64,000 bases of DNA, taken from Niastella sp. OAS944 (GTDB lineage: Bacteria; Bacteroidota; Bacteroidia; Chitinophagales; Chitinophagaceae). Location: the NCBI GenBank assembly GCA_024809215.1, contig JANUBW010000003.1:744001-808000 (forward strand), in the 5' to 3' direction. The notes below the pieces were generated by a model, which was not told the origin of the DNA, searched no databases, and was given only the letters and a program-made list of their open reading frames with translations. Positions 44,725 through 54,849 of this stretch are shown here, in pieces. The position numbers and the translations under genes are program-made. Within the stretch, counting starts at the first letter, position 1, and each line of letters begins with the position of its first letter.

Positions 44725-45792
<1,068 letters not shown>

Positions 45793-45869
45793 GAACGCAA
45801 AAGTGCAGGAAAAAATCGGGGTGGAGAAAAGTGGTTTTTACTATCCGTTTACGAGATGCGAAACATTAG

Positions 45870-45884
45870 TTGTCAACTTGACAA
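45870..45884. promoter_or_regulatory. Palindrome between purN and the act operon
   Basis: TTGTCAA and TTGACAA are perfect arms around a single C, 118 bases upstream of the act promoter box. It could be an operator, but GTCAACTT is also the unit of the octamer repeats elsewhere in the window. Confidence 0.35.
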
Positions 45885-46001
45885 AAGCATGACATTTCTG
45901 ACTGAACCGTTTTAATGAACATGGTAAAATCCGCTGAAACCCGCGCCAGGCCTACATTAAAAAAATTTTAAACAGGTTGTGATTTTGTTAAAATCCTGAC
46001 T

Positions 46002-46009
46002 TATTTTTG
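46002..46009 (+). promoter_or_regulatory. Promoter -7 box of the act operon
   Basis: TATTTTTG is an exact TAnnTTTG match. The longer frame of the first gene would start inside it (TTG 46007), so the promoter favours ATG 46058. Confidence 0.7.
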
Positions 46010-46057
46010 CACCCAATTCGGGAAATTTTTCCACATAATTTCATCATATCCAACAAT

Positions 46058-47347
46058 ATGATTGATCATCGAGCAAATGTTAAGCGAACCCTCTTCAGTG
46101 CATTGTTCTTTTTATTATTGTCGTTCGGAAATAAGATTTCAGCTCAGGATGGGAAGGCCATTTTCAGTGATAACTGTGCTTCCTGTCACTCTGTGTTCAA
46201 AGATCTTACCGGACCGGCATTAGGAGGAGTAACAGCACGTGGCCCCTGGACTGATCGTAAAAAGCTTTACGCATGGGTTCATAATCCGGCTGGTTTTATG
46301 CAAACCGATCCCTATACACAGGGATTGAAACAAAAGTTTGGCGGTGCAATGATGACTGCCTTTGCATCATTGTCTGAGAAAGAAATTGACGCAGTTATTG
46401 ACTACGTAGAAAAAACGTTCAAAGCAGGTCCTCCAACTGCTGGTGGCGGCGGTGCTCCTGCTGGTGCTGGTGGTGCACAGGTTATCGACGAAAAAGATAA
46501 TTCTATCTTATACGGCGTACTGACCCTGATCCTTGCTGTAGTAGCACTGATCATGTTGCAAGTGAACAGCAACCTGAAAAAATTGGCCGACGAACAGGAT
46601 GGCATCCCTGCATATGAGCCAATTCCGTTCTATCGTAACAAATCTTACATCACTTTAATAACGCTGATCCTTTTTGTAGTTGGCGGTTTCTTTATAGTGA
46701 AAGGCGCCATTGGTTTAGGACGTAGCACAAACTACCAACCTGAACAACCTATTTATTACTCACACAAAGTACACGCCGGTCAAAACCAGATCAGTTGCTT
46801 GTACTGTCACGGTGGTGCGATGGAAGGCAAACATGCCAACATTCCTTCAGTGAATGTTTGTATGAACTGTCACATGACCATCAACGAGTACACTGGCACT
46901 GCTGGTAAATTGTATCGCGAAGATGGTACAGAGGTAAACGGTACAGAAGAGATCAAAAAGATCTATGCAGCTTCTGGTTGGGACCCAGCTACAAAGAAAT
47001 ACACTGGTAAAGGACAGGAAATTGCCTGGACAAAGATCCATAACCTGCCCGACCACGTATTCTTTAGCCACGCTCAACACGTAAATGCCGGTAAAGTACA
47101 GTGTCAAACCTGTCATGGTGAGATCCAGAAAATGGATGAAGTATACCAATTTGCTGACCTCAGCATGGGCTGGTGTATCAACTGTCACCGTACAACTAAA
47201 GTTAACTTCGGCGGCAAAAACGGCGACGAAGGCAACAAGTTCTACAGCATTTACAAAAAGTATCACGACGAGATCAAAGCTGGAACGAGAGACAGTGTAA
47301 CTGTTAATGATATCGGCGGCCTGGAGTGTCAAAAATGTCACTACTAA
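46058..47347 (+). CDS. actA: Alternative complex III subunit A, multiheme cytochrome c
   Basis: A 429-residue membrane protein with six CxxCH heme motifs. The first, CASCH (Cys40), lies in an N-terminal class I cytochrome c domain of about 100 residues; two membrane helices follow; then CLYCH, CMNCH, CQTCH, CINCH and CQKCH form the pentaheme part typical of ActA. The pentaheme domain passes electrons from the iron-sulfur subunit to periplasmic acceptors. The fused N-terminal monoheme domain raises the count by one over the five hemes described for ActA in Rhodothermus. ATG 46058 gives a signal-anchor (TLFSALFFLLLSFGNKISA) and agrees with the promoter. It is the first gene of a long respiratory operon. 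Its codon choice suggests high expression. Confidence 0.9.
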   Translation: MIDHRANVKRTLFSALFFLLLSFGNKISAQDGKAIFSDNCASCHSVFKDLTGPALGGVTARGPWTDRKKLYAWVHNPAGFMQTDPYTQGLKQKFGGAMMTAFASLSEKEIDAVIDYVEKTFKAGPPTAGGGGAPAGAGGAQVIDEKDNSILYGVLTLILAVVALIMLQVNSNLKKLADEQDGIPAYEPIPFYRNKSYITLITLILFVVGGFFIVKGAIGLGRSTNYQPEQPIYYSHKVHAGQNQISCLYCHGGAMEGKHANIPSVNVCMNCHMTINEYTGTAGKLYREDGTEVNGTEEIKKIYAASGWDPATKKYTGKGQEIAWTKIHNLPDHVFFSHAQHVNAGKVQCQTCHGEIQKMDEVYQFADLSMGWCINCHRTTKVNFGGKNGDEGNKFYSIYKKYHDEIKAGTRDSVTVNDIGGLECQKCHY

Positions 47348-47392
47348 TATCAGCCTGCTGATTGGTGTAAATGGTCCGTTGAATAAAAACCC

Positions 47393-47453
47393 AGTTTGAA
47401 AGAAAGGTTATAAAAAACAAGCTTTCAAACTTCCAAATTCACAAATTCTCAAA
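47393..47453. repeat. Octamer tract between actA and actB
   Basis: CTTTCAAA, CTTCCAAA, TTCACAAA and TTCTCAAA are four in-phase 8-bp units (47422-47453). AGTTTGAAAG (47393-47402) and CTTTCAAACT (47422-47431) are a perfect 10-bp inverted repeat. No T-run follows, so it need not end transcription. Confidence 0.7.
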
Positions 47454-47464
47454 TATTAAGATAA

Positions 47465-50400
47465 ATGGCTAACAAAAAGTACTGGCAGAGTTTCGGAGAG
47501 CTCAATAACAGTGAGGCCTATGAAAAGTCGATTTCAAACGAGTTCAAAGAAGAATTGCCGTTTGAAAGTGCTGATAAAAAAGGACTTGATGTAAGTCCTG
47601 CCTCTCGTAGAGACTTTTTGAAATATCTTGGTTTTAGTACAGCGGCTGCAATAGCCGCGGCCAGTTGCGAAACTAAAGTTAGAAAGGCGATCCCTTATGT
47701 GAACAAGCCTCAGGATATGGTGCCGGGTGTTGCTGATTACTATGCTACTACTTATGTAAGTGGCGGTGAAGCAATTCCAGTTGTAGCCAAAGTGCGCGAT
47801 GGACGTCCTATCAAATTAGAAGGTAATACACTTTCTACTTTCACAAAGGGTGGATCTTCTGCCCGCATGCAGGCGTCGGTGCTCGACTTATATGATACGG
47901 CCCGTTTACCTCACCCTATTGCTAATAACACGGCAACCAATTACGAGGCAATCGACCGCGACATTAAGAGCGCTTTAGCTGCAAACGGTGGTCAGTTGGT
48001 TTTATTAACCTCAACCATCACATCGCCTTCTACCAAACAGGTTATCGCAGAATTCTTAGCGAAATACCCCAACAGCAAACACGTTCAGTTCGACGCTATC
48101 TCTTATAGCGGTATGCTGCTGGCAAATGAAGCAACCTTCGGAAAACGCGCTATTCCATCATATAACTTCGATAACGCTCAAACTATAGTGAGCCTTGGTG
48201 CCGATTTCTTATGTACCTGGCTGAGCCCTGTTGAGTTCCAACACGGCTACAGCAAGAACCGTAAGGTAAATAAGACCAAGAAGGACATGAGCAAACACTT
48301 CCAGTTCGAAAGCATGATGAGCACTACCGGTGCCTCTGCCGACGAGCGTTTTGTTCACCGTCCGTCTGAAGCTGGTATCGTAGCTGCTGCTTTATTAAGC
48401 GCAGTGAATGGCCAGGGAGCTACTGGTGTAAGCGGAAAGCTGAAAGCCGGTATTGAAGCAGCAGCAAAAGAATTGCTTGCTAACCGTGGCAAAGGCCTGG
48501 TAGTTAGCGGAAGCAACAACGTACAGGTTCAGATCATTGTAAACGCCATCAACGACGCCATCGGCGCTTATGGTTCTACCATCAGCTGGGCTAACCCCAT
48601 TCTGATGCACCAGGGTATCGATAGCGAAATGGTTACACTGGTTCAGGACATGCAACAAAGCAAAGTTGGCGCCCTGTTGATCTACGGTGCTAACCCTGTA
48701 TACGAATACTACGATTCAGCAAGTTTCGTAAAAGGCTTGAAAGCAGTGAAACTCACTGTTTCTTTCAACGACAGAAAAGACGAAACAACCCAACTGTGTA
48801 AATACATTTTACCAGCTCCTCACTTCCTCGAAAGCTGGGGCGATACTGAACCAAAAGCTGGTTACATCAGCTTAATTCAGCCTACTATCAATCCTTTGTT
48901 CGATACAAGACCTTTCGAGCAAACCTTGTTAAACTGGGCTGGTAATCCCACTGCATGGGATGTATATCTTAAAAATTACTGGTTAACTAAATTAGGCAGC
49001 CAGGCAAACTTCAATAAAGCTTTACAGGATGGTGTTATTGAAACACCAGGTACTGAAGCAGGTGCAACTTTCAATAACGGCGCTGTGGCACAGGCAATTT
49101 CTGCTGCCAATACACAAAAGAAGAACAGCGAGTTTGAAGTTGTAGTATACCAAAAAACGGGTGTTGGTAGCGGTAAACAGGCTAACAACCCATGGTTGCT
49201 CGAATTACCCGATCCTATCACCCGCGTAAGCTGGGATAACTACGCGGTTATTTCTCCTGCACTGGCCAAGAAATTCGACATTGACCTGGCCGACAGAAGA
49301 TCTGCCGACGGTTACGAGGTTAATGTTGAGAAGCCGGTTATTAAAGTAAAAGTTCGTGGTAATGAAGTGGAACTGCCAATCATCGTAGTTCCCGGTACAC
49401 AGGAAAATACAATCGCCATAGCTGTAGGTTATGGTCGTGATAAAGGTGTTGGCCGTGCAGTATTAGCTGCTGATGGTGTTGACGGTAAAGTAAGTGTTCT
49501 GGGTAAGAACGCATATCCTTTACTGAGCTTCAACGGTTCAACCTTTGAATGGAATGGCCAGGCAGAAATGTCTACAACCGGCAAAACATACAAAATTGCC
49601 CAGGGTCAAACACACAACAGCTACGAAGGCCGTCACGGTGTAATTCGTGAAGTAACCCTCGAAGAATATAAACACGACGTTAACGTCGTTAAGAACGAAA
49701 GAGCTGCTGAACTGAAGAATTTCGGCGGACTCGAGAAGTTCGAAAAAGATGGTACACACTATCCTGTTTATGACCGTCCGGGCATTAAATGGGGTATGAG
49801 CATCGACCTCAACAGTTGCTTCGGTTGCGGCGCCTGCGTGGTAGCCTGTCACATCGAGAACAACGTTCCTATCGTAGGTAAACACGAGGTTATGCGTTAC
49901 CACGATATGCACTGGTTGCGTATCGACCGTTACTTCAGCGGTAACCCTAATGATGCAGAAAGCATCCAAACTGTATTCCAACCGATGCTGTGTCAGCATT
50001 GCGACAACGCTCCTTGTGAAAACGTTTGTCCGGTGGCCGCTACACACCACAGCAGCGAAGGCATCAACATGATGGCTTACAACCGCTGTATCGGTACCCG
50101 TTATTGCGCTAACAACTGTCCTTATAAAGTACGTCGTTTCAACTGGGCCGATTACACTGGCGCCGATAGCTTCGCTAACAACCAACAACCGCTGGTTGAG
50201 GAAGGCAAACTGGACGATGTTGTACTGATGATGAACGATGACCTCACCCGCATGGTACTGAACCCAGATGTTACAGTACGTAGCCGTGGTGTAATGGAAA
50301 AATGTTCATTCTGCGTGCAAAGAGCACAAGCTGGTAAGCTTGAAGCCAAAAAACAAAACCGTCCGCTGGAAGACAGAGACTTCCAAACTGCTTGTCAACA

Positions 50401-50638
50401 GGCATGTTCAGCCGACGCTATTGTGTTTGGTAACGTGAACAATTCTCAAAGTGCGATCGCAAAAAATCGTGTTGAGAACGACAACCGTATCTACTACGCT
50501 CTGGAAGAAATTCACACCATGCCAAATATTAACTATCTGGCGAAAGTGAGAAACACCAAAGAGATCAGCAATGAAGGTGTGCTTACCGGTAGTGAACACG
50601 TAGCTGCAGCCGAACATGCTGCAGAGCACAAAGGATAA
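47465..50638 (+). CDS. actB: Alternative complex III subunit B, molybdopterin-like and iron-sulfur fusion
   Basis: A 1057-residue protein. A twin-arginine-like stretch (SRRDFLKYLGFSTAAAIAAASC, about residue 47) precedes a large molybdopterin-oxidoreductase-like domain (about 60-750) that in this family lacks the cofactor. The C-terminal part (about 770-1000) carries four Cys-rich motifs, CFGCGACVVAC, CQHCDNAPCENVCP, CIGTRYCANNCP and CSFCVQRAQ...CQQAC, for one [3Fe-4S] and three [4Fe-4S] clusters. These receive electrons from menaquinol oxidised in ActC and hand them to the ActA hemes. The gene lies between actA and actC on the same strand, in the standard order. Confidence 0.93.
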   Translation: MANKKYWQSFGELNNSEAYEKSISNEFKEELPFESADKKGLDVSPASRRDFLKYLGFSTAAAIAAASCETKVRKAIPYVNKPQDMVPGVADYYATTYVSGGEAIPVVAKVRDGRPIKLEGNTLSTFTKGGSSARMQASVLDLYDTARLPHPIANNTATNYEAIDRDIKSALAANGGQLVLLTSTITSPSTKQVIAEFLAKYPNSKHVQFDAISYSGMLLANEATFGKRAIPSYNFDNAQTIVSLGADFLCTWLSPVEFQHGYSKNRKVNKTKKDMSKHFQFESMMSTTGASADERFVHRPSEAGIVAAALLSAVNGQGATGVSGKLKAGIEAAAKELLANRGKGLVVSGSNNVQVQIIVNAINDAIGAYGSTISWANPILMHQGIDSEMVTLVQDMQQSKVGALLIYGANPVYEYYDSASFVKGLKAVKLTVSFNDRKDETTQLCKYILPAPHFLESWGDTEPKAGYISLIQPTINPLFDTRPFEQTLLNWAGNPTAWDVYLKNYWLTKLGSQANFNKALQDGVIETPGTEAGATFNNGAVAQAISAANTQKKNSEFEVVVYQKTGVGSGKQANNPWLLELPDPITRVSWDNYAVISPALAKKFDIDLADRRSADGYEVNVEKPVIKVKVRGNEVELPIIVVPGTQENTIAIAVGYGRDKGVGRAVLAADGVDGKVSVLGKNAYPLLSFNGSTFEWNGQAEMSTTGKTYKIAQGQTHNSYEGRHGVIREVTLEEYKHDVNVVKNERAAELKNFGGLEKFEKDGTHYPVYDRPGIKWGMSIDLNSCFGCGACVVACHIENNVPIVGKHEVMRYHDMHWLRIDRYFSGNPNDAESIQTVFQPMLCQHCDNAPCENVCPVAATHHSSEGINMMAYNRCIGTRYCANNCPYKVRRFNWADYTGADSFANNQQPLVEEGKLDDVVLMMNDDLTRMVLNPDVTVRSRGVMEKCSFCVQRAQAGKLEAKKQNRPLEDRDFQTACQQACSADAIVFGNVNNSQSAIAKNRVENDNRIYYALEEIHTMPNINYLAKVRNTKEISNEGVLTGSEHVAAAEHAAEHKG

Positions 50639-50712
50639 GTTGAACAGGTAAACTAAATTTTTCAGCTAACGATTTCCCGATACGCCGGGATGAATAGCTA
50701 AAAGCATATAAC

Positions 50713-52164
50713 ATGTCATTAATTAGATACGAATCGCAAGTAAGACCTCCGCTGGTAGACAATAACAAGGATTATCACCAGGTAACGGAAGATATTGTGC
50801 GTCCTATTGAAGCAAACCCAAGCCGCCTCTGGTGGACCGGTTTTCTTATCTCAGTAGCACTGTTACTTTTTGGTGTGTATTCAATTTACCGCGAGGTTAC
50901 CTATGGTGTTGGTCAGTGGAACCTGAACAAAACGATAGGTTGGGGCTGGGACATCACCAACTTCGTATGGTGGGTAGGTATCGGTCACGCTGGTACACTG
51001 ATCTCAGCGATCCTGTTGCTGTTCCGCCAGGGATGGAGAACAGGTGTGAACCGCGCTGCGGAAGCGATGACCATCTTTGCGGTAATGTGTGCGGGTCAGT
51101 TCCCGATCTGGCACATGGGTCGTGTGTGGATGGCGTTCTTCGTACTGCCTTATGCAAATACCCGCGGTCCGTTATGGGTTAACTTTAACTCGCCGCTGTT
51201 GTGGGACGTATTCGCGATCTCTACATACTTCACTGTATCATTATTGTTCTGGTACTCTGGTCTTCTTCCTGACCTTGCTACCGTACGTGACCGCGCTAAA
51301 TTGAAATGGCGTAAATATATGTACGGTCTGTTGTCGTTCGGTTGGACCGGTTCTACCAAACACTGGCAACGTCACGAAAGCCTTTCACTGGTACTGGCTG
51401 GTATGAGTACACCGCTGGTATTATCAGTACACACGGTGGTATCGTTCGACTTCGCAACTTCAGTTGTACCTGGTTGGCATACTACCATCTTCCCGCCTTA
51501 CTTCGTTGCGGGTGCCATCTTCTCTGGTTTTGCAATGGTGCAAACCCTGTTGTTGATAAGCCGGAAAGTACTGAAGCTGGAAGACTACATTACCCTCGAG
51601 CACATTGAGGTGATGAACAAAGTAATTGTATTAACCGGTTCTATTGTGGGTGTTGCCTACTTAACCGAGTTGTTTATATCATGGTATGGTCAAAACGCCA
51701 ACGAAAGCTGGGCATTCGCTCAAAACAGGTTGAACATCTTCAGCCCTTACGGATGGAGCTACTGGCTGATGATGGGTTGTAACGTGATCTCTCCGCAGAT
51801 CTTCTGGTTCCGCAAATTGCGTCGTAACCTGGTAGTTACCTTCTTCATGTCGGTTATCGTAAATATCGGTATGTGGTTCGAGCGTTTTGTGATCATTGTA
51901 ACCTCTATCTACCGCGACTATCTGCCAAGTAGCTGGAGTACTTACTACAGCCCAAGTATTTGGGAGATCGGGTTCTACATGGGTACGTTCGGTTTGTTCT
52001 TTACGTGTTACTTCCTGTTCTCTAAGTTCTTCCCTGTAATTGCGGTGGCTGAGATCAAGCACATCCTGAAAAGATCAGGTGATAACTATAAGAAGAACAT
52101 GTTCCAAATTGAAAAGAACAGTGTTGATCATTTGTATCACGATATTCACAGCGATCATCACTAA
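50713..52164 (+). CDS. actC: Alternative complex III subunit C, NrfD-like quinol-oxidising membrane protein
   Basis: A 483-residue integral membrane protein of the NrfD/PsrC type with about ten hydrophobic helices. WWVGIGHAGTLISAILLLFRQGWR, FPIWHMGRVWMAFFVLP and HTVVSFDFATSVVPGWHTTIFPPYFVAGAIFSG are family landmarks; the conserved charged residues in the membrane part are thought to take part in quinol binding and proton movement. A basic and histidine-rich tail (HLYHDIHSDHH) lies outside the membrane. Its neighbours actB and actD fit the act order. It is one of two NrfD-like subunits in the complex; the second is ActF. Confidence 0.93.
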   Translation: MSLIRYESQVRPPLVDNNKDYHQVTEDIVRPIEANPSRLWWTGFLISVALLLFGVYSIYREVTYGVGQWNLNKTIGWGWDITNFVWWVGIGHAGTLISAILLLFRQGWRTGVNRAAEAMTIFAVMCAGQFPIWHMGRVWMAFFVLPYANTRGPLWVNFNSPLLWDVFAISTYFTVSLLFWYSGLLPDLATVRDRAKLKWRKYMYGLLSFGWTGSTKHWQRHESLSLVLAGMSTPLVLSVHTVVSFDFATSVVPGWHTTIFPPYFVAGAIFSGFAMVQTLLLISRKVLKLEDYITLEHIEVMNKVIVLTGSIVGVAYLTELFISWYGQNANESWAFAQNRLNIFSPYGWSYWLMMGCNVISPQIFWFRKLRRNLVVTFFMSVIVNIGMWFERFVIIVTSIYRDYLPSSWSTYYSPSIWEIGFYMGTFGLFFTCYFLFSKFFPVIAVAEIKHILKRSGDNYKKNMFQIEKNSVDHLYHDIHSDHH

Positions 52165-52220
52165 TTGTAGAGGCATTACAGAAACAGAATTCTCGAAACA
52201 AGAAATATCAAAATCTTTAT

Positions 52221-52814
52221 ATGGCTGTTAAAAAATTTGTTGTCGGTTGTTTTGATGATGAGGGGCCGTTATTTGATGCCGTTAAAAAAGTACGCAAATC
52301 AGGTTATAAGCTGCACGATGTATATACTCCATTTCCCATTCACGGCTTAGACACCGCCATGGGTTTACGGGATACCAGCATCCACACAGCCGGATTCTTA
52401 TATGGTATTTTTGGAACTACCTCTATGTTGTCATTCATGACATGGGTATTCACCAAAGATTTCCCTTTGAACGTGGGTGGTAAACCACACTTTGCTTTAC
52501 CAGCCTGGATTCCCATCACCTTCGAGTTTACTGTATTGTGTGCCTGCGTGGGTATGGTGATCACCTTCTGCTACCTGTGCCAGCTGGCGCCTTTCGTAAA
52601 GAAACACCACTTTAACCTGCGTTCAACTGATGATCAGTTTACGATGGTGATTGAGTGTCCTGAAAAGACAAACGAAGCGGAATTAAGTTCATTCCTGACC
52701 AGTGTTGGCGCTTTTGGCGTAAACGTACAACATGCCGAAACCGGATGGTGGTTAGGTAGATACGATAAAGATCAAAAATTGTTTGAAGGTCAAAGCGAAA
52801 CTGTTTCTGCATAA
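52221..52814 (+). CDS. actD: Alternative complex III subunit D (DUF3341)
   Basis: A 197-residue protein. The N-terminal half (VVGCFDDEGPLFDAVKKVRKSGYKLHDVYTPFPIHGLDTAMGL) is a soluble ferredoxin-like alpha/beta domain; two membrane helices follow (about 55-78 and 95-120), and a soluble C-terminal domain (FNLRSTDDQFTMVIECPEKTNEAEL) ends it. This is the DUF3341 arrangement of ActD, which contacts ActC and ActA. It carries no cofactor motif. It lies between actC and actE, 17 bases before the latter. Confidence 0.93.
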   Translation: MAVKKFVVGCFDDEGPLFDAVKKVRKSGYKLHDVYTPFPIHGLDTAMGLRDTSIHTAGFLYGIFGTTSMLSFMTWVFTKDFPLNVGGKPHFALPAWIPITFEFTVLCACVGMVITFCYLCQLAPFVKKHHFNLRSTDDQFTMVIECPEKTNEAELSSFLTSVGAFGVNVQHAETGWWLGRYDKDQKLFEGQSETVSA

Positions 52815-52831
52815 TATCTGAATACTTTAAG

Positions 52832-53515
52832 ATGAAAAAATTATCAATTATTTCTGTTTTAGTGATGTCTGTGATAGTGTGGAGTTGCAGTGACGTACGT
52901 AGAAGTCCGGGCAAAGTGTATATGCCAGACATGGCTTACAGCCGGGCATATGAAACCTATGCACCTATTGATACACTCGCAAAGCAGGGTATTCATTATA
53001 ACCGCTTGCCGGTAGCAGGTACCATTAAACGTGGTGAGTTACTGCCTTTTCTTTTGGCAGCAGACAAGCCTGGCGACACCGCTAACTACGCACAATCAGT
53101 GCATGTAACAAACCCGTTACCTGCCCTGGATGCAGTACAAATGAAAGAAGCAGAACGTTTATATCTTGTAAACTGCGGTATCTGCCATGGTACGGCGCTC
53201 GATGGTAATGGCCCATTGTACAATGGTGGTAATGGCCCGTTCTCAGCAGCTCCTGCTAACCTTGCAGGTAATGCAAAATATGTTAACATGCCTGAGGGAC
53301 AGATGTTTTATTCTGTAACTTATGGTAAAGGTCAAATGGGTAGCTACGCTTCTCAGTTGAGCACCACACAACGCTGGCAGATCATTCACTATGTGAAATC
53401 AAAACAGGGTGGTGGTAAACCTGCAGCCGCAGCAGCGCCTGCCGCTGATTCAGCAGCAGCTGCAAAACCAGCAGCGCCTGCAGCAGCAAAAGTTGCCGAT
53501 ACAACAAAAAAATAA
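52832..53515 (+). CDS. actE: Alternative complex III subunit E, monoheme cytochrome c lipoprotein
   Basis: A 227-residue protein with a lipoprotein signal (MKKLSIISVLVMSVIVWSC, Cys19) and one heme motif (CGICH) in a class I cytochrome c domain; a distal Met is available in NMPEGQMFYS or KGQMGSY. The last 40 residues are an Ala/Pro-rich tail (AAAAPAADSAAAAKPAAPAAA) that looks like a flexible tether. It is thought to carry electrons between the ActA hemes and a terminal oxidase. It lies in the standard act order and is followed by actF after 34 bases. The same kind of Ala/Pro tail occurs on the cytochrome oxidase subunit II encoded downstream. Confidence 0.92.
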   Translation: MKKLSIISVLVMSVIVWSCSDVRRSPGKVYMPDMAYSRAYETYAPIDTLAKQGIHYNRLPVAGTIKRGELLPFLLAADKPGDTANYAQSVHVTNPLPALDAVQMKEAERLYLVNCGICHGTALDGNGPLYNGGNGPFSAAPANLAGNAKYVNMPEGQMFYSVTYGKGQMGSYASQLSTTQRWQIIHYVKSKQGGGKPAAAAAPAADSAAAAKPAAPAAAKVADTTKK

Positions 53516-53549
53516 CTGACACGAACACAGAACATATAAATTACTGATA

Positions 53550-54776
53550 ATGGCTATTAAAGAATTTTTCGCCATCCCCGCACGATACAGAACCTGGTCA
53601 TTGGCTTTGATGGGAGTCGGCATTTTATCTGTAATCATCGGTTTTGTTTTATACGGAACCGGTCATCACCCAGCTAGATTTTGGGCTACCATGCTGCAGA
53701 ACAGTGTTTTCTTTCTGCTGGTTACCAATGCCGCCATGTTTTTTATTTGCGCTACTACCCTGGCCTGGGGCGGTTGGCAGTTATCTTTCCGTAGGGTTAC
53801 CGAAGCGATCTCAGTTGCAGTAATTCCTTTAGGTATTATAGCCGGTATCGTATTATTATGCCTGGTGTTAATTCCTGACATTCATATATTCCATTGGTTA
53901 GAGCCACATGGCGATAAGATCCTCGAAGGCAAATCGGCCTTTTTGAACAGAGGTTTCTTTATTACCTGGACCATCCTGTCTATTGGTTTGTGGATTGTAT
54001 TAGGTTATAAAATGCGTCAGTTAAGCCGTGAGCTGGATACCACTCCGCTGCCCGATGCTGAGGCTGGTCGTAAATACATCTTTAAAAATACCGTTTGGGC
54101 TGCCGTATTCATCGTATGGTTTGCATTGACCGTAATGAGCGTTACGCCATGGTTCTGGTTAATGAGTATCGATGCACACTGGTATTCTACCATGTACAGC
54201 TGGTACACCTTTGCCAGTACTTTTGTAAGCGGTATGGCCCTGATCACCATCTTTGTGGTGTTCCTGAAAAATCAAAGCTACCTCGAGTATACCAACGAAG
54301 AGCACATTCATGACCTGGGTAAGTTCATGTTTGCCTTCTCTATCTTCTGGACGTACCTGTGGTTCTCACAATACATGCTTATATGGTATGCGAACGTGCC
54401 TGAAGAAACTGTTTACTTCAATTCACGTATCACCAGCCATAGCCACAGTGGTGCATATAGCGGCCTGTACTGGTTTATGTTTATCATAAACTTCCTGGCT
54501 CCGTTATTAATATTAATGCGCCGTGGTTCAAAAAGAAATTATACAACGGTTACGTTTATGGCTATCCTGATCATTTTCGGTCACTGGCTCGATTTCTATC
54601 AAATGATCCACGCCAGCTTGTTCCCTGAGAAGGTTTCGCTGAACGTATTTGATTTTGGTGTGGCTGCCGGTTTTGTAGGTTTGATCATGTTTGCCGTAGG
54701 CCGTGCTTTAACAAAAGCGCCCCTGGTTGCCCAAAACCACCCGTTCATCAAAGAGAGTATTATACATCATACGTAA
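53550..54776 (+). CDS. actF: Alternative complex III subunit F, NrfD-like membrane protein
   Basis: A 408-residue integral membrane protein with about ten helices, the second NrfD-like subunit of the complex. WLALMGVG-type and WLMSIDAHWYSTMYSWYTFASTFVSG segments match ActF, which is related to ActC but lacks some quinol-site residues. NQSYLEYTNEEHIHDLGKFMFAFSIFWTYLWFSQYMLIWYANVPEE and HWLDFYQMI are further landmarks. It probably takes part in proton movement rather than in quinol oxidation. It closes the act set and is followed 73 bases later by cytochrome oxidase subunit II. Confidence 0.92.
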   Translation: MAIKEFFAIPARYRTWSLALMGVGILSVIIGFVLYGTGHHPARFWATMLQNSVFFLLVTNAAMFFICATTLAWGGWQLSFRRVTEAISVAVIPLGIIAGIVLLCLVLIPDIHIFHWLEPHGDKILEGKSAFLNRGFFITWTILSIGLWIVLGYKMRQLSRELDTTPLPDAEAGRKYIFKNTVWAAVFIVWFALTVMSVTPWFWLMSIDAHWYSTMYSWYTFASTFVSGMALITIFVVFLKNQSYLEYTNEEHIHDLGKFMFAFSIFWTYLWFSQYMLIWYANVPEETVYFNSRITSHSHSGAYSGLYWFMFIINFLAPLLILMRRGSKRNYTTVTFMAILIIFGHWLDFYQMIHASLFPEKVSLNVFDFGVAAGFVGLIMFAVGRALTKAPLVAQNHPFIKESIIHHT

Positions 54777-54849
54777 GCATTGCTTAACGGTATGAGACTT
54801 AATAAAACAACGAACACAGTTTCGATAGTATAAAAATTATTGAAAGATC

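Noticed and set aside
47465-50638. Formate dehydrogenase or other active molybdoenzyme
   Set aside because: Gene order (actA-F) and the fused four-cluster ferredoxin domain identify ActB, whose molybdopterin-like domain is cofactor-free in the known complexes.
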